Origin: Pseudobutyrivibrio sp. UBA1225
GTDB taxonomy: Bacteria > Bacillota > Clostridia > Lachnospirales > Lachnospiraceae
Assembly (NCBI GenBank): GCA_002309345.1
Contig: DBWZ01000067.1
Span: 96,633-111,378 of the forward strand
Direction: 5' to 3'
DNA: 14,746 nucleotides
Position 1 is the first letter of the stretch. Every line of letters starts with the position of its first letter. The notes beneath the pieces were generated by a model that was not told the origin of the DNA, did no database searches, and was given only the letters and a program-made list of their open reading frames with translations. The position numbers were made by a program, and so were the translations under genes. Below are positions 1 through 6,300 of the stretch, in pieces.

Positions 1-354
1 AAGGTCTGTAATGACCTTTACGTCGTCCTCTTTGAGGACGAGAATGTTGCTACCGTCTAGTCCTTTTGTATATCCGATTCTAACAACTACGCAAGAATTA
101 TCGTAAGCCGTCGACAAGCTATCCCAATCTGTTTCTGAGACAACTGGTGTGGAAATCTCTACTTTTTTGTTTACAAGAGAAAATAATGTTGTCGCAGCAC
201 TTCCCATGCTGATATTGGCTACCTCGCCAATTGTATCCATCTCTTGATCTGACAACTCTCCGCCGCCAGAAGAAGGCTCTCCTGCGGGTGCGTCGGGTAC
301 GCCGCCACTAAGTAGTGCATTTATCTCGTCTTGTGATAATACACCGTCACCCAT
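1..354 (-). CDS. fliY: FliY, flagellar switch / CheC-type phosphatase, N-terminal part (cut by window edge)
   Basis: The first 118 residues can be read; the gene runs off the left edge. It opens with MGDGVLSQDEINALL, the FliM-type N-terminal peptide that in FliM and FliY binds phosphorylated CheY. A Gly/Pro-rich linker (about residues 17-33) follows, then a CheC-like phosphatase module. The CheC signature D-x3-E-x2-N-x22-P is complete: D40, E44, N47, P70. This separates FliY from a plain FliN. A second CheC centre and the C-terminal SpoA/FliN domain would lie outside the window. In the family, FliY sits in the C-ring and dephosphorylates CheY-P at the switch. The ATG is preceded by GGAGG with a 9-base spacer and lies one base after the fliM stop, so the two are translationally close. 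Family assignment is strong; only the length is unknown. Confidence 0.93.
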   Translation of the reverse strand, partial: MGDGVLSQDEINALLSGGVPDAPAGEPSSGGGELSDQEMDTIGEVANISMGSAATTLFSLVNKKVEISTPVVSETDWDSLSTAYDNSCVVVRIGYTKGLDGSNILVLKEDDVKVITDL

Positions 355-355
355 T

Positions 356-1336
356 CTACTGCTCCTCCCTTATAATTTGTGTCACTCTAACTGCATAATC
401 GTTACCTGAAGCGCCAGGAAGGGCTTGGAATTTCTTGATATCGCCCACGAAAACATCTAGCTCTTCGTCAACCTTGGTGTTTAGCCTAACTATATCGCCA
501 ACCTGAAGCTGCGAGAAATCGGCAACTGTGATTTTGCTGTTGCCAAGAACTGCCTTTACAGGTATTTTTGCCCTTGATATCAATGCCTCTACAGAATCAG
601 CATAGCTGTCGCCAGCCTTCTCTTTCTGACTACTATACCAGAACTTTGTGTTCAATTTGTCCATAACCGGTTCTAAAGTTATGAACGGAAGACAAATATT
701 CATTAATCCTTCCACGTCACCTATCTTGATATTAACCGTAACAATGGCAATCATCTCTGACGGTGATATAATCTGCGCAAACTGGGAATTAGTCTCGATG
801 CGTTCTAGTCTAGGGTGAACATCTAATACATTTTCCCAAGGTTCTCTAAGTAAGTCTACGCAGGACGTCATTACTCTCTCGATGATAAGTAATTCTATTT
901 CTGAAAAATCTCTAACCTTGTCAAGAGGCTCTCCTGTGCCGCCTAACATTCTATCTACCATGGCAAAGCCAAGATTAGAAGCCATTTCTACTATTATGCT
1001 TCCCTCTAAAGGAGAGAAATCAACTATCCCAAGAAGAACTGGATTTGAAAGCGAGTTCGAAAACTCCATATAGGTAACAGCCTCGGAGTTCATAACCTCT
1101 ACCTGAATATTCTTCCTAAGGAAAACCGGAAGATTTGTTGAAAGCAATCTTCCGTAGTGCTCAAAAATTATTTCCATGGTACGAAGATGTTCCTTGGAAA
1201 ACTTTGAAGGTCTGGCGAAATCGTAGTTCTTTACCGGCTTTTCTTTGGTGTTCTTGATTTCTTCAACATCTACTTCACCACTTGTCAACGCATTAAGCAG
1301 ATTATCTATTTCATTTTGCGAAAGAACGTCTCCCAA
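356..1336 (-). CDS. fliM: FliM, flagellar motor switch protein
   Basis: The 326-residue protein has normal length for FliM. Residues 1-14 (MGDVLSQNEIDNLL) are the CheY-P-binding peptide. The middle CheC-like domain carries the conserved GGTG loop (132-135) that contacts FliG. A SpoA domain at about 255-324 docks with FliN/FliY. The start codon is TTG: an in-frame TGA lies two codons upstream, and the next ATG (Met54) would delete the CheY-binding peptide, so TTG is effectively forced. A GGTGGTGAG ribosome binding site ends 5 bases before it. An ATG 16 bases upstream is out of frame. FliM links FliG to FliY in the C-ring and changes rotation direction when CheY-P binds. It is followed by fliY after one base, and preceded by an unusual 151-base spacer after fliL. 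Confidence 0.97.
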   Translation of the reverse strand: MGDVLSQNEIDNLLNALTSGEVDVEEIKNTKEKPVKNYDFARPSKFSKEHLRTMEIIFEHYGRLLSTNLPVFLRKNIQVEVMNSEAVTYMEFSNSLSNPVLLGIVDFSPLEGSIIVEMASNLGFAMVDRMLGGTGEPLDKVRDFSEIELLIIERVMTSCVDLLREPWENVLDVHPRLERIETNSQFAQIISPSEMIAIVTVNIKIGDVEGLMNICLPFITLEPVMDKLNTKFWYSSQKEKAGDSYADSVEALISRAKIPVKAVLGNSKITVADFSQLQVGDIVRLNTKVDEELDVFVGDIKKFQALPGASGNDYAVRVTQIIREEQ

Positions 1337-1341
1337 GTATC

Positions 1342-1350
1342 CTCACCACC
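1342..1350 (-). promoter_or_regulatory. fliM ribosome binding site GGTGGTGAG before a TTG start
   Basis: GGTGGTGAG ends 5 bases before the TTG start of fliM. The same nine bases precede the TTG start of motA (3743-3751). It matches the extended anti-Shine-Dalgarno partner GGAGGTGAT at 7 of 9 positions. It decides the start, because the reading frame is closed by TGA just upstream. Confidence 0.75.
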
Positions 1351-1364
1351 ATTCGTTTATTACA

Positions 1365-1392
1365 TATTTTGCTAGTATAGGTTCTGCAAAAT
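1365..1392. repeat. 28-base repeat copy B (fliL-fliM spacer)
   Basis: This copy has the same length as 1454-1481 and matches it at 23 of 28 positions, in the same orientation. On the plus strand it begins TATTTTG and ends CAAAAT, so it is also weakly palindromic (TATTTTGC against GCAAAAT, with a 13-base middle). It lies 61 bases from the other copy and close to the fliM ribosome binding site. Confidence 0.6.
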
Positions 1393-1409
1393 CTTTTTTA
1401 AGGAAGTTC

Positions 1410-1442
1410 GCCCCATTATAATTCACCTTCGGTGAAGAGGGC
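1410..1442. other. Nested hairpin between the two 28-base repeats
   Basis: A perfect 6-base inverted repeat, TTCACC-TTC-GGTGAA (1422-1436), sits inside a weaker outer pairing GCCC (1410-1413) with GGGC (1439-1442). No run of T follows on the minus strand, so it does not look like a standard intrinsic terminator. It may be an RNA stem in the fliL-fliM message, for example a processing or stability element; that role is inference. Confidence 0.5.
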
Positions 1443-1453
1443 TCACAAATATT

Positions 1454-1481
1454 TATTTTGTTAGAACAAGTTCTACAAAAT
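1454..1481. repeat. 28-base palindromic repeat copy A, core of a 15-bp stem
   Basis: This copy is strongly palindromic. On the plus strand the arms 1452-1467 and 1470-1484 pair over 15 bases with a single bulged T, around AGAAC and GTTCT. It begins six bases after the fliL stop codon in the direction of transcription. In RNA it would form a long stem. No T-run follows on the minus strand, so simple termination is not the obvious role. Copy B (1365-1392) is its diverged duplicate. Confidence 0.65.
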
Positions 1482-1487
1482 AAACAT

Positions 1488-2015
1488 TTATTGGTATGTC
1501 GCGCTAGAGAAGTTAACTCTAACAATAAAAGCTGATTTGAATAAAGTTTGAAGTGATTCCAGAATTTCTTCCTTGACAGCATCTTCATTCTTCCTCATAT
1601 CATCAATTGTGTGTGACGCAACCACGGTTTTGATTGTATCACTGATAACGTTGTCGTATGGTGTCAAATCGCCTGTGCCACCAAACTTTGTAGTGTATTC
1701 TTCGTTTTTGCTATCTAGTGATAGCGAAACGCCAAGTACTGCGTAATGCAAATTGCCATCACCGCTGTCTGCAAGGTTGATGGTCAACGTTGCGCCTTCG
1801 TTTACCGGATAGTCGACCATGTCAGCCACATCTATTGCAAGCGAGCCTGCTGTGTCTCCGGCTTGAAGGTCTAAATCTATAGCTGAGCACACCTTAGTGA
1901 TGAGCTCGTTAGCCTTCTTGGTTTCTGGCACAATCGAAATTGTAAGAACCGCTGTAAGAACAAGATTCACCACAACAAGAGCTAGTATAACGACTGTAAT
2001 CAAATTCTTTTTCAT
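1488..2015 (-). CDS. fliL: FliL, flagellar stator-associated membrane protein
   Basis: The 175-residue protein has a short basic start (MKKN), one membrane segment at about residues 5-27, and an extracytoplasmic domain ending in a conserved-type C-terminus (about 130-172, with the IKTVVASHTIDD and KEEILESLQTLF helices). This is the layout of FliL, a single-span protein that surrounds or supports the MotA/MotB stator. Its place between motB and fliM is the usual one in Firmicute operons and supports the call, because FliL sequences are weakly conserved. The ATG has AAGGG 8 bases upstream, just after the motB stop. It ends in TAA and is followed by the long structured spacer before fliM. Confidence 0.9.
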   Translation of the reverse strand: MKKNLITVVILALVVVNLVLTAVLTISIVPETKKANELITKVCSAIDLDLQAGDTAGSLAIDVADMVDYPVNEGATLTINLADSGDGNLHYAVLGVSLSLDSKNEEYTTKFGGTGDLTPYDNVISDTIKTVVASHTIDDMRKNEDAVKEEILESLQTLFKSAFIVRVNFSSATYQ

Positions 2016-2029
2016 AAAGCAATCCCTTT

Positions 2030-2929
2030 CTATTCTCCTAAATCAGATGAATACGAATTATAAACCTTGATTTCGACCCTTCGGTTTCTAGCACGTCCGT
2101 CGGCAGTGCTATTGTCTGCTATAGGTACATATTCACCTCGTCCTGCGGATTTGATGTATGCAGGATTCAGATTGGTGTCTTGTCTAATCCTATCGGCCAC
2201 ATATAACGCTCGATACATAGAAAGGACATCATTGTTTGCATATGTTTTAGATGACATTGGAACGTTGTCGGTGTGACCTTCAATCTCGATGATATTCTTG
2301 TCGTACTCCTCGAGAATCTTGGCTAAATTATCGACTATGCCAATGGCATCTTCTGTAAGCTCTGCTTTACCAGAATTGAAAAGTAATGCACCGTTTATGG
2401 TAATCATTACGTAATTTGCATTAAAATCGACCTCTACCTGGTCTTGTAAGCCATACATCTCAAGCTTTTGCTCGATTTCTTCGGCAATGCTTTCGCTTTC
2501 GTTAGCTCCAGCTTCTTCCAAAGTTTCGATGGCTTCTTCTACTGAAACTCCACCCACCTGGGAATCGTTCTGAGTTGTCTGTCCGTCCGTCTCTTGGTTG
2601 CCATGATTTTGACTGTCACTTGAGCCTTCTTTTTCGTACTGCTCATCGTCTCCATCGTGGACACTGTTGAAATAATCATCAAACATTTCAAGCTGGCTGA
2701 TACCAGATGAAATCATCTGTCCCTCTCCTATGGAGGTGCTACCAGAAGAAAATATACTAAAACTAGACTGAATACTCGCAATAACTTCTTGGAACTTTTC
2801 TGTATCGGTACTACTCATTGAGAAAAGCAAAACGAAGAAGCACAAAAGCAAGTTCATCAAGTCGGAGAACGTGGCCATCCAGGCAGGAGAACCAGCAGGA
2901 CCTTCTTCCTGTTTTTGCTTCTTTGCCAT
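2030..2929 (-). CDS. motB: MotB, flagellar stator protein
   Basis: The 299-residue protein has one membrane segment at about residues 17-38, with the ion-carrying aspartate D23 in the FSDLMNLLLCF motif. A plug/linker region follows that is rich in Asp, Ser, Gln and Asn (about 85-127) and looks disordered. The C-terminal OmpA-like peptidoglycan-binding domain carries EGHTDNVP (217-224) and GRARNRRVEIKV (278-289). MotB anchors the stator to the wall and conducts ions that drive rotation. Its ATG overlaps the motA stop by one base (TAATG), and its ribosome binding site AGGAGGTGA lies inside the motA 3' end, so the pair is translationally coupled. The sequence does not by itself settle proton against sodium use. 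Confidence 0.97.
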   Translation of the reverse strand: MAKKQKQEEGPAGSPAWMATFSDLMNLLLCFFVLLFSMSSTDTEKFQEVIASIQSSFSIFSSGSTSIGEGQMISSGISQLEMFDDYFNSVHDGDDEQYEKEGSSDSQNHGNQETDGQTTQNDSQVGGVSVEEAIETLEEAGANESESIAEEIEQKLEMYGLQDQVEVDFNANYVMITINGALLFNSGKAELTEDAIGIVDNLAKILEEYDKNIIEIEGHTDNVPMSSKTYANNDVLSMYRALYVADRIRQDTNLNPAYIKSAGRGEYVPIADNSTADGRARNRRVEIKVYNSYSSDLGE

Positions 2930-3738
2930 TAGCCCTCACCTCCTGCTGCTTCGGCGCCGCCGTTATCACCGATAGTTCCTCTTGCTGATGGAGGAAGGAA
3001 TGATTTAAGCTTTTCTTCGATGATTCTTGGGTTTTCACCGGCTTGAATTGAAAGAAGTCCTTCTACGGTGATGGACCTCATCATAATTTCCAAAGAATTG
3101 TTAACTCCTAGCTTGGTACCAACAGGACCTGTAAGCCAGTTTGCAATCAATGATCCGTATAAAGTTGTAAGCAAGGCAACTGCCATGTTTGGTCCGATTG
3201 TGGAAGCGTCTGAAAGGTTCTTTAACATGTTAACAAGACCAACCAGAGTACCGATCATACCCCAAGCAGGTCCCATTTCACCCCATTTTTGCCAGAAGCC
3301 TATGATGACTTTGTGTCTGTCTTCAAGGCATCCCATTTCAGTTTCAAGAATTGCTCTAACTAACTCTGGATCAGTACCATCAACGACTAGATTGATTCCT
3401 TTTTTGAGAAATTCGTCTTCGATTCCATTGGCCGCCTCCTCAAGAGCTAGGATACCTTCCTTTCTTGAGATGTTGGCTAGATTGATGATATTGGCTATTG
3501 TCTCTGAAGCATTGCCAATGGCAGGCTCCTTAATCGCTAGTGTAAGGCCCTTAAGTCCAGCAACAAAATCCGACATTTTATTACATGCAATACAAGATGA
3601 CAAAGAACCGCCAATTGTGATAATAACAGACGGAACGTCTATAAAGTTTGCAATGGCCGCTACACCACCGGATGATACGATACCGAAGATGACCATTGTT
3701 AAGCCGAGTACCAAACCGATTAATGAACCTAGATCCAA
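2929..3738 (-). CDS. motA: MotA, flagellar stator protein
   Basis: With the TTG start the product is 269 residues beginning MDLGSLIGLVLGL, the usual MotA N-terminus. Four membrane segments fall at about 1-24, 33-55, 150-172 and 180-205. The cytoplasmic loop holds the charged torque region (R92, E100 in the SRKEGILALEE stretch), and two conserved prolines are present: P157 in GPAWGMIGT and P204 in TGPV. MotA pairs with MotB as the stator ring that pushes on FliG. Two GTG codons lie in frame at 3750 and 3747, but they fall inside the GGTGGTGAG ribosome binding site, which is well spaced for the TTG, so I place the start at 3738. It is the first gene of a second transcription unit: a terminator and a promoter-like site lie upstream. 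Confidence 0.95.
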   Translation of the reverse strand: MDLGSLIGLVLGLTMVIFGIVSSGGVAAIANFIDVPSVIITIGGSLSSCIACNKMSDFVAGLKGLTLAIKEPAIGNASETIANIINLANISRKEGILALEEAANGIEDEFLKKGINLVVDGTDPELVRAILETEMGCLEDRHKVIIGFWQKWGEMGPAWGMIGTLVGLVNMLKNLSDASTIGPNMAVALLTTLYGSLIANWLTGPVGTKLGVNNSLEIMMRSITVEGLLSIQAGENPRIIEEKLKSFLPPSARGTIGDNGGAEAAGGEG

Positions 3739-3742
3739 AGCT

Positions 3743-3751
3743 CTCACCACC
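3743..3751 (-). promoter_or_regulatory. motA ribosome binding site GGTGGTGAG, selects the TTG start
   Basis: GGTGGTGAG ends 4 bases before the TTG at 3736-3738. The in-frame GTG codons at 3748-3750 and 3745-3747 are part of this site and would themselves have almost no Shine-Dalgarno sequence. The same nine bases precede the TTG of fliM. Confidence 0.65.
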
Positions 3752-3803
3752 CTTTTTCTATGGATTAAATGTATAGAAATACACGATATACACTTTTGTG
3801 ATT

Positions 3804-3832
3804 ATTTTACTAGATTTGACTTTCCATGTCTA
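3804..3832 (-). promoter_or_regulatory. Probable sigma-A promoter for motA-motB-fliL-fliM-fliY
   Basis: On the minus strand TAGACA (3832-3827) and TAAAAT (3809-3804) each match the -35 and -10 consensus at 5 of 6 positions, with the ideal 17-base spacer. Transcription would begin near 3797, leaving a leader of about 60 bases before the motA TTG. Position between the flgE terminator and motA fits. AT-rich DNA produces chance matches, so this stays a prediction. Confidence 0.55.
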
Positions 3833-3912
3833 CTTCATTCAGTAAAATCGTCGCATATTATTGTGTTTTTTTCATGTCCTAACCACTAAATATAGTTTTT
3901 TCACAATTTTTT

Positions 3913-3934
3913 TAGATTTTCTTCAAAAAATCTA
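3913..3934. repeat. Perfect 8-base inverted repeat upstream of motA
   Basis: On the minus strand TAGATTTT and AAAATCTA flank a 6-base loop, and a run of A follows. It has the symmetry of an operator or a weak stem. It lies about 80 bases upstream of the predicted -35 box. It is not followed by T residues, so it is not a terminator for minus-strand transcription. Function unknown. Confidence 0.4.
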
Positions 3935-3967
3935 GTTTTAACTCTATAAAAACACCTCAAAAAATTG

Positions 3968-3987
3968 AGAAAATGTCCTTATTTTCT
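3968..3987. repeat. Perfect 7-base inverted repeat downstream of the flgE terminator
   Basis: On the minus strand AGAAAAT and ATTTTCT flank the loop AAGGAC. It starts 26 bases beyond the T-run of the terminator. The stem is all A/T except one pair and would be weak as RNA. It could be a backup termination or a protein-binding site, or chance in AT-rich DNA. Confidence 0.3.
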
Positions 3988-4013
3988 AGACTTAAAAAGG
4001 AATAAAAGCAAGC

Positions 4014-4046
4014 AAAAAAACAAGGAGACAAAAGCCTCCTTGTTTT
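4014..4046 (-). terminator. Intrinsic terminator after flgE
   Basis: On the minus strand a stem CAAGGAG / CTCCTTG (4021-4027 with 4036-4042), extended by four A-T pairs, encloses an 8-base loop and is followed directly by seven T residues (4020-4014). It begins 21 bases after the flgE stop codon. The flanking A and T runs make it nearly symmetrical, so it could also stop transcription on the other strand. Confidence 0.9.
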
Positions 4047-4067
4047 AATTAAATTTCAAGCTAGAAA

Positions 4068-5792
4068 TTATCTCTTCAAGTTGATTAATTCTTCAAGCAT
4101 TGTATCTGATACAGTGATGATTCTTGAGTTAGCCTGGAAACCACGCTGAGTTGTAATCATATCTGTAAATTCAGCAGACAAATCAACGTTTGACATTTCA
4201 AGCTGACCTGTGTTCATTGAAGAACCATCCGCAGAGATGTCTATACCAATACCGTCGAACTCACCTGAGTTAAGTGTTGTCTGGTAACAGTTATCACCTC
4301 TCTCCTCAAGACCTGATGCATTAGCAAATTGAGCAACTGCAATCTGTCCCAAAAGAACAGTGTTACCATTGCTGTAAGATCCATAAATCTTACCATCCTG
4401 AGAAATTGAAAGACCTGTCATAGTACCAAGCTTCTTACCAGCTCCAATTGTAGGGCTAGCAGCCTGTCCTCTCTTAGGGTCAACAGTAGATGTACCACCA
4501 TTGTCAAAGTTCTTCAATTGAGAGAAATCAATTGAAATGTTTGAAAGGGCTGCATCATCATAGTTAGGGCCAAGTAATGCGGTATTTAAATTGAGAGCCA
4601 TACTTCCAGGTTGTCCCGCATATACGATAAAGCCTTCACTTGTATCAAACTGTAAGCCATAGCCTTCGTTAGTGACAGACAATCTTGCTGTAGCAAGGGA
4701 AGCAGGGTTAGCAACATCAATACCTGATGTTTCAATAACGTTACGAGCGCCCTTCATGATAACATCGTCAACACCAAAAACCTCTTGTAAAGAAAGTGTT
4801 TTTGACTGACCTGTCTGAACACCATTCTCATCTACAGAGATAAATGTGTATCCAAGTTTTACTGGTGGTACAACTGTATCATCCATTTCTGCACCGTTTA
4901 ATCTATACATCTGATTTGTGGTAGGATCTTTGTAATAAATACCATCTACACCACCAACACTTGTATTTGAAATAGCATCAATTACTTTGTATTCTGTTGT
5001 AACACCATCTGCACTACCAAAAATATTCTGAATATCGTTACCTGCATTAATATATTTAGCAAGTAAATCGTTGTTATCCTGATCAAGCACATTTGTAAGC
5101 TCGATAGAATACTGACCTTCGTCAGCGTTTAATAATCTAAGTGCAAACTTTGCTGTGTATGAATATCCAAGATTATCGTAGAAAGTGAGGGAACGAGCAT
5201 ATCCGTTTGTTGTCTGGAACTGCTTATCGTTCTTGTCTATGATTCCACTAAAGTTAGCATCAGTAGTTGCCTCTGGATCAGAGGTAAGGTTTGCTGGCTG
5301 CATAACTCTAAGAGGTGAAACTGTATCTTTAACGATGATTGGTTCACCAGTAGATGTGTCAACCTGCCATCCCATTACAAGATAACCAGTTGTTGTCATA
5401 GCAAGGTTTCCTGCACCATCAATGTAGAATGATCCAGCTCTTGTAAATAAGTTTTCTGTACCGTTGCTAACGATAAAGAAGTTTGTAGAATTTGAATCTG
5501 TAAGACGAATATCCAAAGCATCGCCTGTAGATTGTGCAGCACCACCAGAAGTGATGGAAATCTTGGTTGCACCATTAGTAACACCAAGACCGATTTGCTT
5601 AGCATTTGTACCACCGCGAGTTGCAGTAGCACCAGATGCCTGTTGAGTTGTCTGATACATAATATCAGCAAAAGTTGTTGAAGAAGATTTGAACGCAACT
5701 GTATTTACGTTAGAGATGTTATTACCAATAACATCCATCTTTGTCTGGTGTGTCTTAAGACCTGCTACACCAGAGAAAAGTGATCTCATCAT
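4068..5792 (-). CDS. flgE: FlgE, flagellar hook protein
   Basis: The 574-residue product begins MMRSLFSGVAGLKTHQTKMD and carries the rod/hook-family motif NNISNVNTVAFK near the N-terminus. It ends with the matching conserved helix, DLSAEFTDMITTQRGFQANS through MLEELINLKR. These two ends form the coiled core of the hook tube; the central several hundred residues are the variable, surface-exposed hook domains. It is longer than the roughly 400-residue enterobacterial hook protein, in line with large central insertions in clostridial hooks. The reading frame stays open 24 codons upstream, but GAGGAGGT lies 9 bases before the ATG at 5792 and the family N-terminus starts here. A terminator follows, so this is the last gene of its transcription unit. 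Confidence 0.97.
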   Translation of the reverse strand: MMRSLFSGVAGLKTHQTKMDVIGNNISNVNTVAFKSSSTTFADIMYQTTQQASGATATRGGTNAKQIGLGVTNGATKISITSGGAAQSTGDALDIRLTDSNSTNFFIVSNGTENLFTRAGSFYIDGAGNLAMTTTGYLVMGWQVDTSTGEPIIVKDTVSPLRVMQPANLTSDPEATTDANFSGIIDKNDKQFQTTNGYARSLTFYDNLGYSYTAKFALRLLNADEGQYSIELTNVLDQDNNDLLAKYINAGNDIQNIFGSADGVTTEYKVIDAISNTSVGGVDGIYYKDPTTNQMYRLNGAEMDDTVVPPVKLGYTFISVDENGVQTGQSKTLSLQEVFGVDDVIMKGARNVIETSGIDVANPASLATARLSVTNEGYGLQFDTSEGFIVYAGQPGSMALNLNTALLGPNYDDAALSNISIDFSQLKNFDNGGTSTVDPKRGQAASPTIGAGKKLGTMTGLSISQDGKIYGSYSNGNTVLLGQIAVAQFANASGLEERGDNCYQTTLNSGEFDGIGIDISADGSSMNTGQLEMSNVDLSAEFTDMITTQRGFQANSRIITVSDTMLEELINLKR

Positions 5793-5801
5793 AATGAATG
5801 A

Positions 5802-5828
5802 CCTCCTCAAAAAAATAGCTATTTGAGG
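5802..5828 (-). promoter_or_regulatory. flgE ribosome binding site partly inside a predicted stem
   Basis: On the minus strand CCTCAAA (5828-5822) can pair perfectly with TTTGAGG (5811-5805) over 7 bases with a 10-base loop. The Shine-Dalgarno GGAGG occupies 5806-5802, so its first two G residues fall in the stem. The loop region also contains the short palindrome AAATAGCTATTT. Such a stem could lower or tune hook translation; this is inferred from pairing alone. Confidence 0.4.
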
Positions 5829-5883
5829 GTGAACTGTTTTGCCGCATCTGTCAGTCAGCGACATTAGCTTCCATAAGGTCCAG

Positions 5884-6285
5884 CTAAACTATAACAGCAC
5901 CGTCAATATTTGTAAAAATGTTCTCTTCTGATTCAGTTTGGTCCATAGCTGTAACAACAGTCTGATTTGGCACATTTACGATAAATGCAAGTGTATCAAC
6001 CAATACCAACGAATCAGTAATTCCCTTTTCGGATGCCTTTTGTACACCCTCTTCAAGTCTAAGGGATTGTTCTTCTGTAAGCTCGATATTTCTCTCATCA
6101 AGTCTTGCAGATGCATGCTTTGAAAACTTAAGCTCTGAACCTGCTTCAATTTTCTGCTTGAAGATTTCTTCGAAGCTTGCGCCATTGTAATTGCCAAGTG
6201 GTTTAGACTCAGCCGCTGGGTTGAGGTAGGTTCCAGCAACCTTTTCGATGGAGGTGAAGTTTAGGTTAATATTTAACTTACTCAT
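5884..6285 (-). CDS. Flagellar operon protein, TIGR02530 family
   Basis: This 133-residue soluble protein belongs to the small family found between flgD and flgE in many clostridia (TIGR02530, Flagellar_put). The signature is FSKHASARLDERNI (54-67), followed by a helix-rich stretch and a hydrophobic beta stretch LVLVDTLAFIVNVPNQTVVTAM (about 93-114), then the typical C-terminus NIFTNIDGAVIV. No signal peptide or membrane segment is visible. Its biochemical role is not established; position among hook-assembly genes suggests a part in hook cap or hook assembly or its control. The ATG has GGAGG 6 bases upstream and lies 15 bases after the flgD stop. A 91-base gap separates it from flgE. Confidence 0.9.
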   Translation of the reverse strand: MSKLNINLNFTSIEKVAGTYLNPAAESKPLGNYNGASFEEIFKQKIEAGSELKFSKHASARLDERNIELTEEQSLRLEEGVQKASEKGITDSLVLVDTLAFIVNVPNQTVVTAMDQTESEENIFTNIDGAVIV

Positions 6286-6300
6286 ATTGCTCCTCCTATC

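Larger units (their letters stand above)
3739..4067 (-). other. Non-coding flgE-motA interval
   Basis: This is the longest gene-free stretch in the window. It is very AT-rich. I read the minus strand from the flgE stop to motA and found no credible small gene; in particular no flbD (swrD) reading frame, which often sits here in related operons. It holds, in order of transcription, an intrinsic terminator, two short perfect inverted repeats (3968-3987 and 3913-3934), a sigma-A-like promoter and a 5' leader of about 60 bases before motA. Confidence 0.8.

Noticed and set aside
1452..1484. The palindrome AGAACTTGTTCT after fliL as a LexA-type operator
   Set aside because: The Gram-positive LexA box needs GAAC and GTTC separated by four bases; here the gap is two. 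It lies inside an operon after a stop codon, and the pairing extends to 15 bp, which fits an RNA stem better.
1343..1588. An 81-codon minus-strand frame spanning the fliL end and the fliL-fliM spacer
   Set aside because: It overlaps fliL in another frame, its start region has no ribosome binding site, and the spacer part is explained by repeats and hairpins rather than by coding.
3845..3871. Candidate sigma-28 (flagellar sigma) promoter, AAAA-15-GACGATTT on the minus strand
   Set aside because: Only 6 of 8 bases match the -10 consensus and the -35 is a plain A-run in AT-rich DNA. The sigma-A-like site at 3804-3832 is a better match with ideal spacing.
3068..3889. A 273-codon open frame on the plus strand opposite motA
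   Set aside because: It lies almost entirely opposite motA, has no recognisable domain or ribosome binding site, and reads as low-complexity Ser/Pro/Ile-rich antisense. motA on the other strand is unambiguous.
5793..5864. A 24-residue N-terminal extension of FlgE
   Set aside because: The extension has no ribosome binding site, while GAGGAGGT lies 9 bases before the ATG at 5792 and the hook-family N-terminus begins there.
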